The notes under the pieces: model-generated | Database searches by the model: none | The model's input: the letters and a program-made list of their open reading frames with translations, nothing else | Told to the model about the DNA's origin: nothing | Position numbers and translations under genes: made by a program | In this document: positions 37,117 through 46,006 of the stretch, in pieces | How positions within the stretch are numbered: position 1 is the first letter of the stretch | Layout: every line of letters begins with the position of its first letter | Source: Rhodanobacter thiooxydans LCS2 | GTDB lineage: Bacteria; Pseudomonadota; Gammaproteobacteria; Xanthomonadales; Rhodanobacteraceae | Direction: 5' to 3' | Assembly: GCF_000264375.1 (NCBI RefSeq) | Contig: NZ_AJXW01000047.1 | Coordinates: 1 to 58,457 of the forward strand | Length of the DNA stretch: 58,457 nt

Positions 37117-38028
37117 TCAGCCCTGCTTGCCGGAGGCCGAAGCGGCAACCTGCGCGGTCTGTGGCGCCGAGGCGGGCGCGGCTGAACCCGCTTCCTGCGC
37201 GGCCAGCCACTTGGCGAAATCGGCCTTCGACTTCACCACCACCACGATCGGCATGAAGCCGTGGTCCTGGCCGCATAGCTCGGCGCACTGGCCGCGATAG
37301 GTGCCCGGCGTGGTGAAGTTGGCCCACGCCGCATTGATGATTCCGGGGATCGCGTCGATCTTCCAGCCGGTCGCCGGCACCCACCAGGAGTGGATCACGT
37401 CACCACTGGTGATCACGAAGCGGATCTTGGTGTCGACCGGCACCACCAGCGGCTTGTCGACATCCAGCAGGTAGGTGTTCTCGTTGCCGACCTTGACCGC
37501 GAACGGGTCCATGCCCGAGCCGAGCTGGCGGGTCTGGTCGCTGCGCGTGTCCAGCCTGGACATGAAGCCGACCTTGTCGATCGACTTGCCCAGGTAGTCG
37601 ACATAGTCGTAGCGCCACTTCCACTGGTAGCCGGTGACCTTGACGGTCATCTGCGAACCGGTGGTGTCGGCCCAGCTGGTCAGGCCGCTGGTGGCCAGGT
37701 AGGCCAGGGTGATCAGGATCAGCACCGGAATGGTGGTCCAGACCACCTCCACGGTGGTGTTGTGCGACCACTTCTCGGCCACCGCGCCGCGCGATTTGCG
37801 GAAGCGGAAGATGGCGATGAACATGGCGCTGAACACCAGCACGCCGATTACCGTGCACACGCCGAGCGCCACGTTGTTCAGGTGGTACGGCACCGGCGAC
37901 CAGGTGCTCGCGCCGCGCTCCATGTTCAGCTGCCACGGACCGGGAGCGGCCAGCGCCGCGCTGCCGAACGATGCAAGGGCGAGGGCCGCCACTGCCGTGA
38001 ATGATCGCCTGATGCCGCCAGATGTCAT
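37117..38028 (-). CDS. coxB: Cytochrome c oxidase subunit II
   Basis: A 303-residue subunit II. ATG 38028 is preferred since AAGGTG lies eight bases upstream and a standard signal peptide (AALALASFGSAALAAP) results; ATG 38055 adds nine residues. Two TMs follow, then the cupredoxin domain with the CuA ligands in GQCAELCGQDHGFMP and an early HSWWVP. It accepts electrons from cytochrome c. The C-terminal tail is Ala/Ser rich, without a fused cytochrome c. A highly structured leader precedes it. Confidence 0.97.
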   Translation of the reverse strand: MTSGGIRRSFTAVAALALASFGSAALAAPGPWQLNMERGASTWSPVPYHLNNVALGVCTVIGVLVFSAMFIAIFRFRKSRGAVAEKWSHNTTVEVVWTTIPVLILITLAYLATSGLTSWADTTGSQMTVKVTGYQWKWRYDYVDYLGKSIDKVGFMSRLDTRSDQTRQLGSGMDPFAVKVGNENTYLLDVDKPLVVPVDTKIRFVITSGDVIHSWWVPATGWKIDAIPGIINAAWANFTTPGTYRGQCAELCGQDHGFMPIVVVVKSKADFAKWLAAQEAGSAAPASAPQTAQVAASASGKQG

Positions 38029-38071
38029 GTCTTGCACCTTAGAGTCTGTATTCATGATCCAAGTACGTCGC

Positions 38072-38171
38072 GTTGCCCTGCAGCGGCTGGCAGGTGGTGG
38101 TCCGTGGTGAAGCCCATGCTGGCTGCATGGGCAAGCCGCGAGCTGGCGCGTGACGGCCGCTGCAGGGCAAC
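38072..38171 (-). ncRNA. Candidate structured leader of coxB
   Basis: A perfect 16-base inverted repeat, 38072-38087 with 38156-38171 (GTTGCCCTGCAGCGGC and its complement), extends to 18 bp with one G-U. Its 68-base interior holds a second hairpin, CCCATGC/GCATGGG (38113-38131). The structure ends 44 bases before the coxB start. A mini-ORF (38218-38235) with a strong SD lies just upstream. Confidence 0.5.
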
Positions 38172-38314
38172 CCGCAGGGCCGGGTCCGTTTGCCCACGGA
38201 GCGGCGTCATCGCTCGGTCATGTATCGACATACATTCCCTCCCTCTTCCTTGCCCCGCGGGCAAACAGCTCCCGGCGCGGCGTACTTGGATAATCAACAC
38301 AGACTCTTTTGAAC

Positions 38315-38800
38315 CTACTTGCGTGGCTGCCCGTTGAAATCGGCCAGCAACACCATGAGCTTCTTCGACAGCGCGGCACGTTCCTGCTCCGCCAGGAAAG
38401 CGCCGATCTCCAGCTCGCGTCCATGTGACGACAACAGCAACCGCTGACGACTGCCGCCTGGCTCCAGCAGCACGCGTACCCAGTACGACGGGAAACGCGT
38501 GCGGCGCCGGCCTGGCAGCGATTGCACCTCCAGCGACTCGGCGTCGAGGGTGATGCGCTCGCTACGGTCGCCAGCCCGCCAGGCCACACTCAAGGCAATG
38601 GCCATGGCAGCGGATTCCACCAAGGCAAACAGCGGAGCGAACACATTCCCCTGCCACGCCACCAGTCCAGCCGTCATCAGCACCAGCACTGCCAGAACCA
38701 CGATCAGCCGACGCAGACCGCGCCGGCTTAGCGTGCGGTTGGGCTTGAGCCACATCGTCACGCGGGGCAAGCCGGCGGTAGCTGGTCGAAGCACGATCAT
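38315..38800 (-). CDS. DUF2244 membrane protein
   Basis: A 161-residue protein with two TMs (residues about 33-52 and 58-75) and a C-terminal beta domain including SYWVRVLLEPGGSRQRLLLSSHGRELEIGAFL, the DUF2244 signature. The family is regularly coupled to coxB. ATG 38800 is chosen on length; ATG 38833 would add 11 residues. It is upstream of coxB by 286 bp. An ANR/FNR-type box lies in front. Function unknown. Confidence 0.85.
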   Translation of the reverse strand: MIVLRPATAGLPRVTMWLKPNRTLSRRGLRRLIVVLAVLVLMTAGLVAWQGNVFAPLFALVESAAMAIALSVAWRAGDRSERITLDAESLEVQSLPGRRRTRFPSYWVRVLLEPGGSRQRLLLSSHGRELEIGAFLAEQERAALSKKLMVLLADFNGQPRK

Positions 38801-38872
38801 GGGGACCCGGCGTGCCTGGAACACCGGAATCATAGGCCGCGACGGCGCAACGGGCAACAATGTCGCACCTGC

Positions 38873-38886
38873 TTGACCTGGATCAA
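38873..38886. promoter_or_regulatory. FNR/ANR-type box TTGACCTGGATCAA
   Basis: One mismatch from TTGAT-N4-ATCAA. It is 73 bases upstream of the DUF2244 start on the minus strand and 117 upstream of putA on the plus strand. It would place the oxidase cluster, and perhaps putA, under oxygen control. No other regulatory signal is seen in 38801-39002. Confidence 0.55.
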
Positions 38887-39002
38887 GGAATGATGCTGCG
38901 CGGTAGAGCCGCGCCCGCGCGGCGCCCCGACTCCCGCGGATTGCACGGCACGCGTACAATTCCGCGTTCCCCTCCGCATCCGCACATCCCACTGACAAGC
39001 CC

Positions 39003-42000
39003 GTGACCCAAGCCATTCTCCGCCCCGAACTTCCCCCCGACGGCGCGCCCGCGCGCGCGCGGATCACCGCCGCCTGGCTGCGCGACGAGACCGAAGCGGT
39101 CAACGACCTGCTCGCCCAGGCCACCCTGCCGCCGGCCGAGCGCGAGCAGGTGATCGACGTCGCCGCCGGCCTGGTCACGCGCGTGCGGGCGCGCGCAAAG
39201 GACCAGAGCGCGGTGGAATCCTTCATGCGCCAGTACGACCTGTCTTCCGAGGAAGGCGTGCTGCTGATGTGCGTGGCCGAGGCGCTGCTGCGCATCCCCG
39301 ACAAGGCCACCGCCGACAAGCTGATCCGCGACAAGCTGGGCGAGGCGGACTGGAAGAAGCACCTGGGCCAGAGCGAGTCGCTGTTCGTCAACGCCAGCAC
39401 CTGGGGTCTGATGCTGACCGGCCACCTGGTGCAACTGGCCGAGGACACCCGCCACGACTTCACTGGCGCGCTGAAGCGCCTCGCCGGCCGCGCCGGCGAG
39501 CCGGCGATCCGCCTGGCGGTGCGCCAGGCGATGCGCATCATGGGCCACCAGTTCGTGATGGGCCGCAGCATCGACGAGGCGCTGGACCGCTGCGCCAAGA
39601 AGGAATACGCGGTTTACCGCTATTCCTACGACATGCTGGGCGAGTCGGCGCTCACTGCGGAAACCGCCGAGCGCTATCAGGAAGACTACCGCCGCGCGAT
39701 CGCCCGCATCGGCGCGCGCGGCCCGTTCGCCAACCACACCGACGCGCCGTCGATCTCGGTCAAGCTGTCCGCGCTGCACCCGCGCTACGAGGTGGCCAAG
39801 CGCGAAGACGCACGACGCATGCTCACTGCGAAACTGCTGGAGCTGTCGCAGCTGGCGATGAAGCAGGGCATCGCGCTGTCGGTCGATGCTGAGGAAGCCG
39901 ACCGGCTGGAACTCTCGCTGGACATCATCGGCGACGTCTTCGCACACCCCTCGCTGGCCGGCTGGAACGGCCTCGGCATCGTGGTGCAGGCGTATTCGAA
40001 GCGTACCCCGTTCGTGATCGACTGGCTGATCGAGACGGCGCGCGCCGCCGGCCGGCGCTGGTACGTGCGCCTGGTGAAGGGTGCCTACTGGGACGCCGAG
40101 ATCAAGCGTGCCCAGGAACAGGGCCTCCCGGGCTACCCGCTGTACACCCGCAAGCCGAACACCGACGTGTCCTACCTCGCCTGCGCGCACAAGCTGTTCG
40201 ACGCCGGCAGCGAGCTGATCTACCCGCAGTTCGCCACCCACAACGCGCACTCGATCGCCGCCGTGCACCACATTGCGCGCGGCCGGCCGTTCGAGTTCCA
40301 GCGCCTGCACGGCATGGGCACCGACCTCTACGCCGAGGTGATCGGCGCGGACAAGCTCAACGTGCCGTGCCGCGTCTACGCGCCGGTGGGCACGCATGAG
40401 GACCTGCTGCCCTACCTGGTGCGCCGCCTGCTCGAGAACGGCGCCAACACCAGCTTCGTCAACCGCGTGGTGGACGAGACGCTGCCGGTGCGCGAGCTGG
40501 TGGCCGATCCCTGCGAGACGGTGCGCCGTTTCGCGTCCATTCCCCACCCGCGCATTCCCTTGCCGGTCAACCTCTATGGCGAACTGCGGAAGAATTCCAT
40601 GGGCATCAACTTCTCCAACGACAACGAACTGAAGGCCCTCGCCGAAGCCGTCGCCGCCAAGGCCGGCCCGTGGACCGCCGAACCGCTGGTGCCCGGCGCC
40701 AAGGGCAACGGCCCCACCGTCACGGTGACCAACCCCGCCGACCGCCGCCAGGTCGTAGGCAGCTACGTCAGCGCCGACGCCGCGCTGGTCGACCGGGCGC
40801 TGGCCAACGCCGTCGCCTCCCAGCCGGACTGGGACCGCCTGCCCGCCGCCAGCCGCGCCGCGATTCTCGAGCATGCGGCGGAACAGCTCGAAGCGCGCCG
40901 CGCCGAGTTCATCGCGCTGTGCGTGCGCGAAGCCGGCAAGAGCCTGCCCGACGCCATCGCGGAAGTTCGCGAGGCCGCCGACTTCCTGCGCTACTACGCG
41001 ACCATGTCGCGCCGCCTGTTCGGCCAGCCCGAACAGTTGCCCGGCCCCACCGGCGAGAGCAATCAATTGTTCCTCAACGGCCGCGGCGTGTTCGTCTGCA
41101 TCAGCCCGTGGAACTTCCCGCTGGCGATCTTCCTGGGCCAGATCAGCGCCGCGCTCGCCGCCGGCAACAGCGTGATCGCCAAGCCCGCCGAGCAGACCAG
41201 CCTGATCGGCTACGCGGCGGTGAAGCTGCTGCACGAGGCCGGCGTGCCGCTCGACGTGCTGCAGTACCTGCCGGGCGATGGCGCCACCGTGGGCGCCGCG
41301 CTGACGAAAGATCCGCGCGTGGCCGGCGTCGCCTTCACCGGCTCCACCGAAACCGCGTGGGCGATCAACCGCGCACTGGCGGCGCGCAACGCGCCGATCG
41401 CCGCGCTGATCGCCGAGACCGGCGGCCAGAACGCAATGATCGCCGACTCCTCCGCCCTGCCCGAGCAGATTGTCAAGGACGTGATCGCCTCGGCGTTCCA
41501 GTCCGCCGGCCAGCGCTGCTCGGCCGCGCGCGTGCTGTTCGTGCAGGAGGACATCGCCGACAAGGTGACCAGCATGCTCGCCGGCGCGATGGCCGAGCTG
41601 AAGGTGGGCGATCCCGGCCAGTTGTCCACCGACGTCGGTCCGGTGATCGACGAGGACGCCAAGAAGATCCTGGTCGACCACGCCGCGCGGATGGACCAGG
41701 AAGCCAAGCTGATCGCCGAGGCGGCGCTCGACGCCGACATCGCCGCCCACGGCACCTTCTTCGCCCCACGCGCCTACGAAATTCCTTCGCTGACCACGCT
41801 GACCCGCGAGGTGTTTGGCCCGGTGCTCCACGTGATCCGCTGGAAGGGCAGCGAACTGGCTCAGGTGGTCGAGCAGATCAACGCCACCGGCTACGGCCTC
41901 ACGCTCGGCGTGCACAGCCGCATCGACGACACCGTGGAATACATCCGCAGCCACGCCCGCGTCGGCAACTGCTACGTCAACCGCAACCAGATCGGCGCGG

Positions 42001-42158
42001 TGGTCGGCGTGCAGCCGTTCGGCGGCGAAAGCCTCTCCGGCACCGGCCCCAAGGCCGGCGGCCCGCACTACCTGCTGCGCTTCGCCGGCGAACGCACGCT
42101 CACCATCAACACCACCGCCGCCGGCGGCAACGCGTCGTTGCTGACGATCGGGGAGTAA
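39003..42158 (+). CDS. putA: Bifunctional proline dehydrogenase / L-glutamate gamma-semialdehyde dehydrogenase
   Basis: A 1051-residue PutA that converts proline to glutamate with FAD and NAD+. GTG start. The PRODH barrel spans residues about 90-480 (DAEEADRLELSLDII, YWDAEIKRAQEQGLPGYPLYTRK, FATHNAHSIA, FQRLHGMG). The P5C dehydrogenase spans about 530-1000, with SPWNFPLAIF, AETGGQNAM and catalytic Cys839 in SAGQRCSAAR. The N-terminal ribbon-helix-helix repressor domain of enterobacterial PutA is absent, so it should not autoregulate. Confidence 0.96.
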   Translation: MTQAILRPELPPDGAPARARITAAWLRDETEAVNDLLAQATLPPAEREQVIDVAAGLVTRVRARAKDQSAVESFMRQYDLSSEEGVLLMCVAEALLRIPDKATADKLIRDKLGEADWKKHLGQSESLFVNASTWGLMLTGHLVQLAEDTRHDFTGALKRLAGRAGEPAIRLAVRQAMRIMGHQFVMGRSIDEALDRCAKKEYAVYRYSYDMLGESALTAETAERYQEDYRRAIARIGARGPFANHTDAPSISVKLSALHPRYEVAKREDARRMLTAKLLELSQLAMKQGIALSVDAEEADRLELSLDIIGDVFAHPSLAGWNGLGIVVQAYSKRTPFVIDWLIETARAAGRRWYVRLVKGAYWDAEIKRAQEQGLPGYPLYTRKPNTDVSYLACAHKLFDAGSELIYPQFATHNAHSIAAVHHIARGRPFEFQRLHGMGTDLYAEVIGADKLNVPCRVYAPVGTHEDLLPYLVRRLLENGANTSFVNRVVDETLPVRELVADPCETVRRFASIPHPRIPLPVNLYGELRKNSMGINFSNDNELKALAEAVAAKAGPWTAEPLVPGAKGNGPTVTVTNPADRRQVVGSYVSADAALVDRALANAVASQPDWDRLPAASRAAILEHAAEQLEARRAEFIALCVREAGKSLPDAIAEVREAADFLRYYATMSRRLFGQPEQLPGPTGESNQLFLNGRGVFVCISPWNFPLAIFLGQISAALAAGNSVIAKPAEQTSLIGYAAVKLLHEAGVPLDVLQYLPGDGATVGAALTKDPRVAGVAFTGSTETAWAINRALAARNAPIAALIAETGGQNAMIADSSALPEQIVKDVIASAFQSAGQRCSAARVLFVQEDIADKVTSMLAGAMAELKVGDPGQLSTDVGPVIDEDAKKILVDHAARMDQEAKLIAEAALDADIAAHGTFFAPRAYEIPSLTTLTREVFGPVLHVIRWKGSELAQVVEQINATGYGLTLGVHSRIDDTVEYIRSHARVGNCYVNRNQIGAVVGVQPFGGESLSGTGPKAGGPHYLLRFAGERTLTINTTAAGGNASLLTIGE

Positions 42159-42163
42159 GAGCC

Positions 42164-42208
42164 GGGATTCGGGATTCGGGATTCGGGATTCGGGATTCGG
42201 GATTCGGG
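42164..42208. repeat. GGGATTC heptamer array, six copies
   Basis: Six exact copies of GGGATTC (42164-42205) plus GGG. It begins five bases after the putA stop codon. The rest of 42159-42402 holds a GC-rich palindromic stretch (42236-42281, CTTCAAGCTTCGCTTG then GGGGAGAGGG) but no gene. A four-copy array lies at 57414-57441. Confidence 0.9.
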
Positions 42209-42402
42209 AAAATCTCGCATCCTGCACCTTCTCCTTCAAGCTTCGCTTGGGGGAGAGGGTTGGGGCGAGGGGCTTCCGGCATTGCCACGGTGCGGATGCT
42301 GCGAGTACGTTGCATCCCATGGCACGGAGCGTTGGCATGCCACGAGAGAAAAAGGACTTGCCGAGTTCACTCGCTGGATGGACGACCCCTGAGCGAAACG
42401 CC

Positions 42403-43818
42403 ATGCACGACGCTACGAACACTGATCTTGCCGGCATGCTGCAGCGCCTGCGCGACGCGCAGGCGCGCGAGCCGATGCCCGGGTGGCCCCGCCGCGCGCA
42501 ACGTCTGCGCCAACTGGAGAAGATGCTGCTCGAACAGCGCGCGGCGTTCGCCGCGGCGATCGACGCCGACTTCGGCCAGCGCCCGGCCGAGGAGACCGAC
42601 CTGCTGGAGGTCTTCCCCAGTCTGTCGGCAGTGCGCCATGCGCTGCGCCATGGTCGCCGCTGGATGCGTCCGCGGCGCTCGCTGGCGGGACTGGCCTTCC
42701 TGCCCGCCCGCAACGTGCTGATCCCGCAGCCGCGGGGCGTGGTCGGCATCATCGTGCCGTGGAATTATCCGCTGTATCTGGCGATCGGCCCGCTGGTCGA
42801 CGCGCTCGTCGCCGGCAACCGCGCGATGCTGAAGATGAGCGAGTTCACGCCGCGCTTCTCGGGGTTGTTCGCCGAGCAGGTGGCGAAGTACTTCCAGCCC
42901 GACGAAGTAGTCGTGGTGAACGGCGACGCCGAGGTGGCGCAGGCATTCTCCACGCTGCCGTTCGACCACCTGCTGTTCACCGGCTCCACCGCGGTCGGCC
43001 ACCACGTGATGCGCGCGGCCGCGGCCAACCTCACCCCGGTGACGCTGGAGTTGGGCGGCAAGTCGCCGGCGATCATTGGCCCCGGTGCCCGCCTCGAACA
43101 CGCGGTGGAACGCATCGTGTTCGGCAAGCTGGTCAACGCCGGGCAGACCTGCATCGCGCCGGACTACGTGCTGCTGCCGCGCGCTCGCGTGGCGGAGTTC
43201 ATCGAGCTGGCCGGCAAGGCGACGACGCGGATGTATCCGCGGCTGGAGCGGAACACGCAATACGCCAGTATCGTCTCCGACCGCCAATACCAGCGCCTGG
43301 CCGCCTTGCGCGATGGCGCGCTGGCCGCCGGCGCGCGTACGCACCCGCTCGGTGAAGCGACGGAAGATCCGGCGCGACGGCTGCTGCCGCCGCAGTTGCT
43401 GACCGAGGTCGACGACAGCATGGCGGTGATGCGCGAGGAGATCTTCGGCCCGCTGTTGCCGCTGCTGCCGTACGACTCGCTGGACGACGCCATCACCTAC
43501 ATCGCCGCCCGTCCGCATCCGCTGGCGCTGTACCTGTTCGAGCACGATCAGGCCCGCATCGATCTGGTGCTTGCACGCACCCACGCCGGCGGTGTCGGCG
43601 TCAACGACACGCTGTTTCAAATCGCCCAGCATGAGCTGCCGTTCGGCGGTGTCGGCGCCTCCGGCATGGGCGGCTATCACGGCGAGGCCGGCTTCCGCAC
43701 GTTCTCGCACTTCAAGCCGGTATTCCGCCAGGCGCGCTGGAACGGCGCCGGCCTGCTCAACCCGCCTTACGGCGCGCGCTTCCGGCGCATGCTCGCGCTG
43801 CTGCTGCGCCGCGGCTGA
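42403..43818 (+). CDS. Coniferyl-aldehyde-type aldehyde dehydrogenase
   Basis: A 471-residue NAD(P)-dependent ALDH without a transmembrane tail. Motifs are VVGIIVPWNYPLYLAIGPLVDAL, FTGSTAVGHHVM, LELGGKSPAII with the general-base Glu, and NAGQTCIAPDYVL with Cys250. ELPFGGVGASGMGGYHG is typical of class 3-like and coniferyl aldehyde dehydrogenases (CalB). Substrates may be aromatic or long-chain aldehydes. Longer in-frame starts exist upstream but lie in repeat DNA. Confidence 0.9.
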   Translation: MHDATNTDLAGMLQRLRDAQAREPMPGWPRRAQRLRQLEKMLLEQRAAFAAAIDADFGQRPAEETDLLEVFPSLSAVRHALRHGRRWMRPRRSLAGLAFLPARNVLIPQPRGVVGIIVPWNYPLYLAIGPLVDALVAGNRAMLKMSEFTPRFSGLFAEQVAKYFQPDEVVVVNGDAEVAQAFSTLPFDHLLFTGSTAVGHHVMRAAAANLTPVTLELGGKSPAIIGPGARLEHAVERIVFGKLVNAGQTCIAPDYVLLPRARVAEFIELAGKATTRMYPRLERNTQYASIVSDRQYQRLAALRDGALAAGARTHPLGEATEDPARRLLPPQLLTEVDDSMAVMREEIFGPLLPLLPYDSLDDAITYIAARPHPLALYLFEHDQARIDLVLARTHAGGVGVNDTLFQIAQHELPFGGVGASGMGGYHGEAGFRTFSHFKPVFRQARWNGAGLLNPPYGARFRRMLALLLRRG

Positions 43819-43832
43819 CCTCCTCCGCGCAC

Positions 43833-43868
43833 ACAAAAAAACCTCCCCGCCGGAGCGGGGAGGTTTGA
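43833..43868. terminator. Bidirectional terminator between aldehyde dehydrogenase and FadL-family genes
   Basis: AAAAAAACCTCCCCGC / GCGGGGAGGTTT with a CGGA loop. A-run on one side and T-run on the other serve both converging genes. Confidence 0.9.
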
Positions 43869-43891
43869 TGGCACGGCCAGCGCGATCGGCG

Positions 43892-45388
43892 TCAGAACTT
43901 GTACATCGCCGAGAAGCTCAGCAGGTTGCCGTAGTCGTCGAAGTTGCCGGTCAGCCTGTCGCCGGTGCTGCTGACGTTGTCGACATGCGCGTTGTTGACG
44001 AAGATGTGCGCGTAGGAGACGTTCAGCTCGAGGCGCTCGTTGGCCCTGTAGCCGAGGCCGACAGAGGCCATCTTGCGGGTCGAGTCGGGCACGCGCGCAC
44101 CGCGAGTGCCGACGTAGGTCGGACTGCTGTCGACCGCGATGCCGCCGCGCAAGGTCAGTTTGTCGTTGAGGTAGTAGTCGCCGCCGATCGAGGCGTAGAT
44201 GGTGTTGCGCCAGTTGTACTTCTCGCTGGTCGAAGGCTGCGCGTTGCCGTAGTTCACCGTCAGGTTCTTGAACACGTCCCACTTGGTCCAGGACACGTCG
44301 GCGCCGAAGCCGAACTTTTCGGCCTGGTGCCAGTAGCTCGCGCTGGCCACCGCGGGGGTGGTGAAGTCGGCGGAGCCGGTAGTGTGGGAGAACGGCGGGA
44401 TCGAGCTGGCCAGCGTCGGGTTGGCGAGCAGCAGGTCGTAGCCCGGCGTGGTGGTAAAGTTGCCGGTGCCTGTCAGGACGTGGCTGATCTTGGAGCGGTA
44501 GTTCAGCGCCAGCTTGTCGTTCGGGGTCAGCTTCCAGTAGCCGCCCAGCTGCCAGCCGTAGCCCCAGTCGTCGCCCTTGACGCGGGCATAGCCGTCCGAA
44601 CCCGGGGGCGTCACCGCGGCCACGCCGGCGGCGGCGGCCTGGCCCTGCTGCACGGTCGACTGGATCATCGCGGTGCCCTGCGTCCCCGAGAGCTGGCCGG
44701 CGGCCATGGCCGCCTGGATCTCGGCCACGCCCGCCGCCGTCTTGTCGCCGATGCCCTTCTGGATGCCCAGGCCCACGGCGTTGAAGTTGATCGCGCTGGT
44801 CAGCTCGGCACTGGTCTTCTGCGCGATGAAGCTGGCGCCCAGGCTGAAGTTGTCGGTGACGTCGAACGACGCCGACAGCGTGGCATCGAGCGACTGGAAC
44901 TTGGACTTGATGCCGTGATAGCGGCCGACCCAGTCCTTGTCGTATTCGGTCTGGAAACCGAACGGCACCGAGAAGCCTGCGCCCACGTGCACGCGGTCGC
45001 TGACCTGGGTGGCGAAGAACAGCGCCGGCACCGGCAAGGTGGTGCCGCCGTCGCCGCCGTTGCCGCCGCTGATCGGGCGACCCAGCACGTCATGCGCGCT
45101 GCCGTTGAACTTGGCGCTGAAATTGATGGCGGTGACGTCGGCCTGCAGGTAGGTACCCTTCAGCTCGGACATTGCGGCCGGGTTGTTGACCACCACCGAG
45201 GCGTCGCCGCCAGCGGTAGCGGAACCCGCAAAGGCGCGGCCCAGGCCCTTGGCGCTGTTTTCCTTGAGCTGGAACGCACTGGCATCCGCGCTCGCGGGTG
45301 CGACCAGGGCGCCCACGACCGCGATGCTCAGCGCGGCAAGCGCCAGTGGACGGGCGGCGCCCGTGAGGGAACGGAAAGACGTGTGCAT
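43892..45388 (-). CDS. FadL/OmpP1/TodX outer-membrane transporter
   Basis: A 498-residue beta-barrel protein. ATG 45388 is chosen for the AGGAG site seven bases upstream; the signal peptide ends APASADA. The FadL hallmark follows at once: SAFQLKENSAKGLGRAFAGSA and VVNNPAAMSELKG, the hatch and N-P-A motif. It ends in the aromatic barrel signature SFSAMYKF. A long Ala/Gln-rich loop at about residues 210-245 is distinctive. Substrates are hydrophobic, such as long-chain fatty acids or aromatics, which fits the neighbouring aldehyde dehydrogenase. The 254-bp upstream region holds no gene. Confidence 0.93.
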   Translation of the reverse strand: MHTSFRSLTGAARPLALAALSIAVVGALVAPASADASAFQLKENSAKGLGRAFAGSATAGGDASVVVNNPAAMSELKGTYLQADVTAINFSAKFNGSAHDVLGRPISGGNGGDGGTTLPVPALFFATQVSDRVHVGAGFSVPFGFQTEYDKDWVGRYHGIKSKFQSLDATLSASFDVTDNFSLGASFIAQKTSAELTSAINFNAVGLGIQKGIGDKTAAGVAEIQAAMAAGQLSGTQGTAMIQSTVQQGQAAAAGVAAVTPPGSDGYARVKGDDWGYGWQLGGYWKLTPNDKLALNYRSKISHVLTGTGNFTTTPGYDLLLANPTLASSIPPFSHTTGSADFTTPAVASASYWHQAEKFGFGADVSWTKWDVFKNLTVNYGNAQPSTSEKYNWRNTIYASIGGDYYLNDKLTLRGGIAVDSSPTYVGTRGARVPDSTRKMASVGLGYRANERLELNVSYAHIFVNNAHVDNVSSTGDRLTGNFDDYGNLLSFSAMYKF

Positions 45389-45642
45389 CGCTAGCTCCTG
45401 CATAGTGTTGGAACAGCTCGGGTAGTGACGATAGGATCGGCCGGAAGGACAATTTCATACGTGCGTTTGAACTTCCTTCGCAGGACTTTGCCCTGTTGGA
45501 CAAGGCGTTGCAAGTGCGGTCGCAACAAATAACTAACGAGTCCATTTCAATCGGACAGGCAAACTAGGGGCCGGAGGGCCCCGTATCTGGCGCTGCTACT
45601 CTCGCCACCCTGCGTCCGCCCGCCCATCCACACGGTGCCGCC

Positions 45643-45936
45643 ATGCAATGTTTCGTCTACGCCAGCCTGCGCAAAGCCGACAGCTATCTGTGGCTGGCGC
45701 AGCGCGACGCGTTCGACACGCTGCCCGAGCCACTGGCGCTGCTGCTGGGGGAGCTGCGTTTCGTGATGGAGGTACAGCTGGAGGAGGCCCGCAAGCTGCC
45801 GGTCGAGGACACCGCGCAGGTGCTCGAGCACCTGCGCACGCAAGGCTGGCACCTGCAGCTGCCGCCGCAGGAAACCCTGGCCGCCGCAAACCACCCCGCC
45901 TATACCCACGCGCCGCGGGATGATCGGGACGAATGA
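45643..45936 (+). CDS. ycgL: YcgL-domain protein
   Basis: A 97-residue YcgL protein: MQCFVYASLRKADSYLWLA, DTLPEPLALLLGELRFVMEV and LRTQGWHLQLPPQE are all conserved family parts. Members are small cytosolic gammaproteobacterial proteins of unknown function, often beside minC or rnd. Here the neighbour is a giant ankyrin gene 70 bp downstream. Confidence 0.93.
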   Translation: MQCFVYASLRKADSYLWLAQRDAFDTLPEPLALLLGELRFVMEVQLEEARKLPVEDTAQVLEHLRTQGWHLQLPPQETLAAANHPAYTHAPRDDRDE

Positions 45937-46006
45937 ATCGCGCATCATCGGCTCGCGTTAACGCCTGGTTACCGCCTGCACCGCCAACGATTTCTATACT
46001 GTCCCC

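Noticed and set aside
42247..42402. Upstream extension of the aldehyde dehydrogenase
   Set aside because: In-frame codons upstream of ATG 42403 lie in palindromic repeat DNA and encode no family sequence.
38883..42752. Very long open frame (about 1290 codons) antisense to putA
   Set aside because: GC-rich coding DNA leaves antisense frames open. The translation is low-complexity, and the plus strand encodes a complete PutA.
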